A stretch of DNA of 64,000 nt from Jeotgalibacillus sp. R-1-5s-1 (GTDB lineage: Bacteria; Bacillota; Bacilli; Bacillales; Jeotgalibacillaceae): NCBI RefSeq assembly GCF_004405105.1, contig NZ_SORW01000002.1, positions 431,035-495,034 on the forward strand, given 5' to 3'. A program made the translations under genes and the position numbers. The notes under the pieces are model-generated. The model saw only the letters and a program-made list of their open reading frames with translations, searched no databases and was not told the DNA's origin. Below are positions 59,582-64,000 of the stretch, one piece after another; positions within the stretch are counted from its first letter, which is position 1; every line of letters begins with the position of its first letter.

Positions 59582-59674
59582 AAACCCCCGGCCCGCATAA
59601 CCAGCAAAGTGAGTCCCGTGCTCTTCGCACATCAGACCCTCCCTGCTGCAGCGGAAGATACCCGGGGGTTTATT
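59582..59674 (+). ncRNA. Structured ~93-nt element after ykyB (terminator or small RNA)
   Basis: Outer arms AAACCCCCGG (59582-59591) and CCGGGGGTTT (59662-59671) enclose nested pairs CAGCA/TGCTG, GTC/GAC and GTGC TCTTC GCAC. TATTATG follows. The pairs are collinear and symmetric, so a long branched-free stem with internal loops is likely. It may be an elaborate ykyB terminator or a decayed relative of the family A elements (compare GTGCTTCGCAC). Confidence 0.5.
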
Positions 59675-59723
59675 ATGTTCGTGACCATTTAAAAAACTAA
59701 ACGGCAACTTGTCTTTCTTTCTG

Positions 59724-60626
59724 TTATAAGATCAGACGGTCAATGGTTGTAATAAGCTGATTAATTTCCGGCTTACTGATCTGATCGTCAGCCCCAACCT
59801 GGTTCCCTTTATGCTTGAGGTCATCTGTAATGAGAGATGAGAAGATGACGACCGGCAGCTTTTTAAGGCTAGCATGCTCCTTTATCCGTCTCGTCAGATG
59901 ATGTCCGTCCATTTGAGGCATTTCAATATCTGTTATCACAAGCTGAACGCTGTCTTCTACGTTTTCGTTACTCACTGATAAAGATTCCAGATAGCTGTAG
60001 GCATCTTTTCCGTTTTCGAAGAATTCAACATTATCGTAACCAGCTTCAGACAGGGTGTCAGACAATAATCGTCTTAACAATGGTGAATCTTCTGCTACGA
60101 CCAGCTGTTTGGAGGATCTGTCACGCTTCCCTAATTTTTTCACCATGCCGACATTGATTCCTGATTCAGGGTTGATATCAAGGATAATGCTTTCAAAATC
60201 AAGCAGAAGGAGCATATCATCTTCACGCTTAATAACCCCGATTATTTTAGTATCGCCATTTTGATACATATCAGACGGTTTTTCTATCTGATCCCACGAA
60301 ATACGGTGAATCATGGATACATTATCTACATGAAACACCACTTTTTGTTTATTAAACTCAGACACGATAAATTTCTCCTGAGATGATGTTTCTTTTTTAA
60401 CGGCTCCAAGTACCGATCGCATATCGATGACAGGAAGCACTTCACCCCGCAGCTGAATAATTCCATTAATAAACGGGTGGGAATGAGGCACCTGATTAAC
60501 AGCAGCCGGCTGAATAATTTCCTTCACCTTAATGACATTGATGCCGTATTTATTATTGTTTACTTCAAACTCGACAATCTCCAGTTCATTTGTTCCGCTT
60601 TCAAGCAGGATCCCGTTATTGTTCAT
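59724..60626 (-). CDS. cheV: Chemotaxis coupling protein CheV
   Basis: Hybrid of a CheW-like domain (about 12-155, IVEFEVNNNKYGINVIKVKEII, LRGEVLPVIDMR) and a response receiver (about 172-300) with the phosphorylation aspartate near residue 233 in TDIEMPQMDG and the conserved lysine in SKPE. It couples receptors to CheA and serves adaptation in Bacillus. ATG with AAGGAGAG upstream. Its promoter appears to be SigD-type, which implies motility in this organism. Confidence 0.96.
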   Translation of the reverse strand: MNNNGILLESGTNELEIVEFEVNNNKYGINVIKVKEIIQPAAVNQVPHSHPFINGIIQLRGEVLPVIDMRSVLGAVKKETSSQEKFIVSEFNKQKVVFHVDNVSMIHRISWDQIEKPSDMYQNGDTKIIGVIKREDDMLLLLDFESIILDINPESGINVGMVKKLGKRDRSSKQLVVAEDSPLLRRLLSDTLSEAGYDNVEFFENGKDAYSYLESLSVSNENVEDSVQLVITDIEMPQMDGHHLTRRIKEHASLKKLPVVIFSSLITDDLKHKGNQVGADDQISKPEINQLITTIDRLIL

Positions 60627-60667
60627 GATATTCTCTCCTTAGACAGACATAGGTTTTTCAGCACAGC

Positions 60668-60708
60668 AAAAAAGCCTTGTTACTCCTTTTATCGGAATAA
60701 CAAGGCTT
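60668..60708 (-). terminator. Terminator after ykuV
   Basis: AAGCCTTGTTA (minus-strand 5' arm) and TAACAAGGCTT with a 15-base loop, followed on the minus strand by TTTTTT. Confidence 0.88.
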
Positions 60709-60715
60709 GATCTTA
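60689..60715 (-). promoter_or_regulatory. Possible SigD promoter of cheV
   Basis: Minus strand TAAG (60712-60715), 15-bp spacer, TCCGATAA (60689-60696), compared with the SigD consensus TAAA-N15-GCCGATAT. It overlaps the ykuV terminator and lies about 63 bp before cheV. Confidence 0.5.
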
Positions 60716-60741
60716 AGGGATGTTAGGAAAATTGTCTTATC

Positions 60742-61191
60742 TTATTTTTCTTCTGTCTGCAGCACTCTGTTCAAGCGCTTGCGTAGCATTTTCATGCCGC
60801 TTCCACCGGCCTGGAAATGACGAAGTTGCCCATCTTTATCAAACACATAATAAGCTGGTACATACTGATTCTCGAATGCTTCGGTCAGTTTATGTTCACT
60901 GTCTACATAGACAGGCTGTGAAATATCATGTCCCTGCGCTACCTGTTCAATGACCTGCATATCCAGATCATCCTCTGAACGTGGCATGTGAACAGCCACA
61001 ACATTCAAATCATCTTCATATTCATCACGAAGTTCGTTGATCTCAGGCATTGCTTCCTTGCATAAGTGACAGCTTACTGACCAGAAGTGAATTAATGTCG
61101 GTTTTTCTCCGACCAGTTCTTCCTTTGTTACTTCATCGTTCAGCCATGCTGTTGCACCGGACAATTCCGGCATAGGTTCTCTTAACTTCAT
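60742..61191 (-). CDS. ykuV: Thiol-disulfide oxidoreductase YkuV
   Basis: A 149-residue cytoplasmic thioredoxin-fold protein (TlpA/redoxin type) with no signal peptide. Redox motif C41-H-L-C44 in FWSVSCHLCKEAMPE, then VHMPRSEDDLD and the cis-proline YVPAYYVFDKDGQLRHFQAGGSG. Closely follows B. subtilis YkuV. ATG 61191 has GGGAGG six bases upstream; the frame extends to 61224. Also followed by a strong terminator. Confidence 0.95.
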   Translation of the reverse strand: MKLREPMPELSGATAWLNDEVTKEELVGEKPTLIHFWSVSCHLCKEAMPEINELRDEYEDDLNVVAVHMPRSEDDLDMQVIEQVAQGHDISQPVYVDSEHKLTEAFENQYVPAYYVFDKDGQLRHFQAGGSGMKMLRKRLNRVLQTEEK

Positions 61192-61309
61192 AAAAATCCT
61201 CCCTGCAGCGACTCGTCCTGTCACGAATTAAACTAACCCGTATAAAGGACCAAATTAAAATCATTATTAAAAAACACAATTTCCATTATAGAAATTACGA
61301 CAGTCAGAG

Positions 61310-62620
61310 TCAAGCACTGACTGAATCAACCTGTTTCACTTTGAACAATATAATGAGTCCGATAACAGCCATGACGATCAGGGATGACAATGCAATACGA
61401 CTTGCAAGCTCTCCGTATTCCCTGAGATTCAGGGTGATGGTTCCATAAACAGCTGGTCCAATAATGGAGGATACTTTCCCCGAAAATGCAAAAAGACCGA
61501 AGAACTCTCCCCTTTTTTCAACTGGCGTCAGGTCTACAATAAGCGTTCTCGACGTAACCCACATGGAGCCCAGTGCGACCCCAATCAATGCACCTGCGAT
61601 CCAGAACATCCACTGAGCAGTAGCAAGCGCTGCGATCGTCAGAGCAGCGATGAGAATAAATGCGACAATCACAACGCCATTCCTTGCTCCTGTTCGTTTC
61701 GTAATATACCCAAAAATAAAGGATCCTATAACAGCAGCAATGGTTGAACCGAGGTACAGAATAATAAATTGGCCTCCAGAGAAACCGACTACCGCCGTAG
61801 CATAAATAGCCATAATCGCAATGGTTGTAGCAATCGCGTCATTCAGGAAAAAGTAAGCGATCATAAACGTAAAAACATTTTTAAAGTTTTTCATTTCTTT
61901 AAATGTCCGGTAGATGGCTTTATAGCCGGAGAAAAATGAAGCTTTTTGAGCGACCGGTTTCTTCGGTGGATCCTTTAAGACAAAAAAGAGTGGCAATGAA
62001 AACAGCAGATACATGACAGCCGTCGGGATAAATGCCTGTTCAGGATTACTTTCATTCACAAATAAATAAACCGATAAGCCGACAATCGTTCCAAGATAAC
62101 CGACCGCCACCCCGAACCCTGAGATAAGAGGTATTTCCTGTTTCGTACCAAGATCACCAAGCATCGTGTCATAAAATACAAGACTGCTGTTAAAAAAGAA
62201 TTTAGCTGCGACAAAAGCAATGACTACCAAAATCAAATTAGCCGGGAGATTAAACCATTCCCCGAAGACATTACTCTGCGCAAAAATCCCCATTAGAAAT
62301 GTAAACGCAATGGAAAATGAAGCCAGCCAGACGATATACTTCTTTTTCTGTCCCGTCCGGTCAATCCACACACCGTATAACGGTGAAAAAATCACCAGAA
62401 GAAAACTGGCCAGCGCATTGGCATATGATATAAATGTACTCGCAACTTGTTCCATCTCCGCACTTCCGCCAATCTGCGCATCAAGATAAAAAGGAAAAAA
62501 GACCGTATTAATGTTTGATGAAAAGATCGTATTGGCGAAATCATATAAAGCCCATGATAAAATCGGCAGTGTAAAAAACAACTTCATTCCACTTCTCGGT
62601 GGATGATGAACCTGCTGCAT
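61310..62620 (-). CDS. UMF1-family (Atg22-like) MFS transporter
   Basis: A 436-residue membrane protein with about twelve segments. It begins with the UMF1 hallmark SWALYDFANTIFSSNI and has SPLYGVWIDRTGQKKKYI (MFS motif A region). Related to B. subtilis YxiO; substrate unknown. ATG 62620 has GGGGGG upstream; the frame extends to 62647. Monocistronic. Confidence 0.9.
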   Translation of the reverse strand: MQQVHHPPRSGMKLFFTLPILSWALYDFANTIFSSNINTVFFPFYLDAQIGGSAEMEQVASTFISYANALASFLLVIFSPLYGVWIDRTGQKKKYIVWLASFSIAFTFLMGIFAQSNVFGEWFNLPANLILVVIAFVAAKFFFNSSLVFYDTMLGDLGTKQEIPLISGFGVAVGYLGTIVGLSVYLFVNESNPEQAFIPTAVMYLLFSLPLFFVLKDPPKKPVAQKASFFSGYKAIYRTFKEMKNFKNVFTFMIAYFFLNDAIATTIAIMAIYATAVVGFSGGQFIILYLGSTIAAVIGSFIFGYITKRTGARNGVVIVAFILIAALTIAALATAQWMFWIAGALIGVALGSMWVTSRTLIVDLTPVEKRGEFFGLFAFSGKVSSIIGPAVYGTITLNLREYGELASRIALSSLIVMAVIGLIILFKVKQVDSVSA

Positions 62621-62755
62621 ATAAAACCCCCCATTTCTAAAGTACAACCTTTCCTGTTACATTCCCTTTTCCCTTTACGTATTCCTTCTTATGAATTGTT
62701 AATTTAACATTAATAAAAGGCCGCTCTGATAGCAGAGGCAGCCTAATGCAAAACC

Positions 62756-62870
62756 GTGCCTGGTCATTCCTTCGCTTTCCACGGCCGCGCGGTGAGCCAG
62801 CTAATGCTTCGCATTACGCTGTCTCACCTGTCGCTCCTCTGCCGTAGGAGTCTTCGGAATGACCAGGCAC
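62756..62870 (+). repeat. Family A palindromic element, 115 bp
   Basis: Exact arms GTGCCTGGTCATTCC and GGAATGACCAGGCAC. Core TTCGCTTTCCACGGC pairs with GCCGTAGGAGTCT (compare GTGGC/GCCAC in other copies); GGTGAGCCAGC ... GCTGTCTCACC is closed by TAATGC TTC GCATTA. TTTTATT follows. Best-preserved copy in the window. Confidence 0.92.
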
Positions 62871-62979
62871 TTTTATTGTGCTTAATCATAACTTCTTCAA
62901 ATGAGTGTAAAAATTGATCATTTTAACTAATTTACATAGTTAAAGATCCCACCGAAACGGCATCTGCCTTTTCCAAACC

Positions 62980-63091
62980 GGGGCGTATTCCCCCTTCGCT
63001 TTCCACGGCCGGGCGGTGAACCCCTCGTGCTTCGCACAATGGTTTCACCTGTCTCTCCTCTGCCGTAGGAGTCTTCGGGGGAATACGCCCC
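62980..63091 (+). repeat. Family A palindromic element, 112 bp
   Basis: Exact arms GGGGCGTATTCCCCC and GGGGGAATACGCCCC, with a core like its neighbour 110 bp upstream but entirely different arms. GGTGAACCC ... GGTTTCACC is closed by GTGCTTCGCAC. TTTAT follows. A decayed remnant (GGAATGCCCCGGCACGG) lies at about 63190-63207, next to corA. No gene in 62621-63222. Confidence 0.9.
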
Positions 63092-63222
63092 TTTATCTCA
63101 AACAACTTTTGATTAATTTTGTGAACAAACCATACCGAGAGCATTCTGCAGAACCACAGCGTTAGAGAAGCACATATGGACGTTAGCGGAGGAATGCCCC
63201 GGCACGGTTTTAAAAATCATAA

Positions 63223-64000
63223 TCAACGGCGATTAAAGATTCTTCTGCGTTTTTTCTTTTTGGATCTTGAGAATCTGAGCCAGCCGATTTTACGGAAGAT
63301 GACAAACATGACACCGGCAATCATCGTCATTACGCCTAGCAGAACGAAATAACCGTATTCAAATTCGAGTTCGGGTATATAAACAAAGTTCATACCATAT
63401 AAGCCAGCCAGAAAGGATAATGGCATAAAGATTGTCGTGATGACGGTCAATGTCATCATAATATTGTTCATTTTATCTGAGCTGACTGAAATATAGTTAT
63501 CCCTGATATCTGATGAAAATTCCCGGTACGATTCGAGCATCTCATTCAGCTTAATGACGTGATCATATACATCTGAAAAATATAATTGCTGTTCTTTCGT
63601 CAGTGCAGTCCTGTTGGCATTTAGCAGACGGTACAACAGATCTCTCGTCGGTACGAGTGACCGTCTTAATTTTTGCATATCGTGCCTGATATCAAAAAGC
63701 CGGTCCATGAGATCGTGTGATGAATTCTCGTCTGTTAATTCTTCAATTCTGTTCAATTCATCCTCGATTCCATACACGTAAGGAAAATAATCATCAACGG
63801 CCGCATCCATTATTTTATGAAGAATGGAGATCGGACTTTGTTCAGAGATGACTTCTTTTCCTTTCACCAGGTCTTCCCACATTTCATCGATAAAAGGAAT
63901 TTTTTCGTAATGCCATGTTACGATCATTTTACTGTTAACGAATGTATCGATTTCCTGCGCTTCGTATGTATGCTTGGGTAGATGATGAAATGTCAGAAAA
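63223..64000 (-). CDS. corA: CorA-family divalent metal transporter, N-terminus beyond window
   Basis: Membrane magnesium/cobalt channel. Visible part: the end of the cytoplasmic alpha/beta domain, the long helix (about 100 residues of heptad-like sequence), TM1 with the diagnostic GMN triplet (LAGLYGMNF), TM2, and a very basic tail (SRSKKKKRRRIFNRR). An ATG at 63927 exists, but in-frame family-like sequence (LTFHHLPKHTYEAQEIDTF) continues to the window edge, so the gene is cut off at its 5' end. Confidence 0.92.
   Translation of the reverse strand, partial: FLTFHHLPKHTYEAQEIDTFVNSKMIVTWHYEKIPFIDEMWEDLVKGKEVISEQSPISILHKIMDAAVDDYFPYVYGIEDELNRIEELTDENSSHDLMDRLFDIRHDMQKLRRSLVPTRDLLYRLLNANRTALTKEQQLYFSDVYDHVIKLNEMLESYREFSSDIRDNYISVSSDKMNNIMMTLTVITTIFMPLSFLAGLYGMNFVYIPELEFEYGYFVLLGVMTMIAGVMFVIFRKIGWLRFSRSKKKKRRRIFNRR

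Noticed and set aside
62932-63144. 70-codon frame on the minus strand
   Set aside because: It runs through a family A element; the apparent peptide is the repeat read in one frame.

Overview
The window is chromosomal DNA of a low-to-mid GC Gram-positive of the Bacillales (Bacillaceae/Caryophanaceae type). The evidence is gene content and order. The blocks ylaF-typA-ylaH, ylaI, ylaN-ftsW-pyc, speA/yktABC-suhB, def-ykyA-pdhABCD, rpoY-rnjA, ktrC, ykuJ/darB/ccpC/dapH/dapL/ykuT/ykuU/ykuV, fadH, ykyB and cheV are all familiar from Bacillus subtilis-like genomes. Regulation also fits: a T-box leader, FadR and Rex/Fnr-type operators, and a SigD-like promoter. No rRNA, tRNA, CRISPR, insertion sequence, prophage or defence genes were found. 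Genus assignment is not possible from this stretch.

Layout. 1-7050: pyruvate carboxylase, ftsW, ylaN, two small conserved genes and ylaI. 7135-17810: a branched-chain amino acid block on the minus strand. ilvE has its own promoter and a possible CodY site; a T-box leader then precedes ilvB-ilvN-ilvC-leuA-leuB-leuC-leuD-ilvA. ilvD is absent, and ilvA has a frameshift at its 5' end and lacks a regulatory domain. 18400-24980: ylaH, typA, ylaF, suhB, yktB, yktA and speA. 25100-33650: a secreted deacetylase, the pyruvate dehydrogenase operon pdhABCD, ykyA, def, an unannotated 23-codon basic peptide gene, rpoY and rnjA. 35600-42650: ktrC, cytochrome bd oxidase cydAB under a Rex/Fnr-like palindrome, and a heterodimeric ABC exporter. 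43200-51600: redox, mechanosensitive, lysine/peptidoglycan (dapH, dapL), c-di-AMP (darB) and regulator (ccpC) genes. 51590-64000: a small membrane protein with a hairpin over its start codon, fadH with a FadR operator, a PAS-GGDEF-EAL protein, ppx-ppk, ykyB, cheV, ykuV, a UMF1 transporter and a corA cut off by the right edge.

The most distinctive feature is a family of about eleven intergenic palindromic elements, roughly one per 6 kb. Each has a conserved core flanked by 15-bp arms. The arm sequence differs strongly between copies, but the two arms of a copy match each other exactly in seven copies. Inner helices covary too. Longer copies carry one of two further structured modules inserted at one fixed point of the core. 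A T-rich tract follows the 3' arm in nearly every complete copy, and at least three copies lie just after genes (pyc, ilvA, dapL) with no other visible terminator.

Most genes here are housekeeping. Pyruvate is split between PDH and pyruvate carboxylase, and the ilv-leu block draws on pyruvate for branched-chain amino acids and probably for the branched fatty acids typical of the group. The bd oxidase, FadH and the redoxins suggest a facultative lifestyle with redox-sensitive control.
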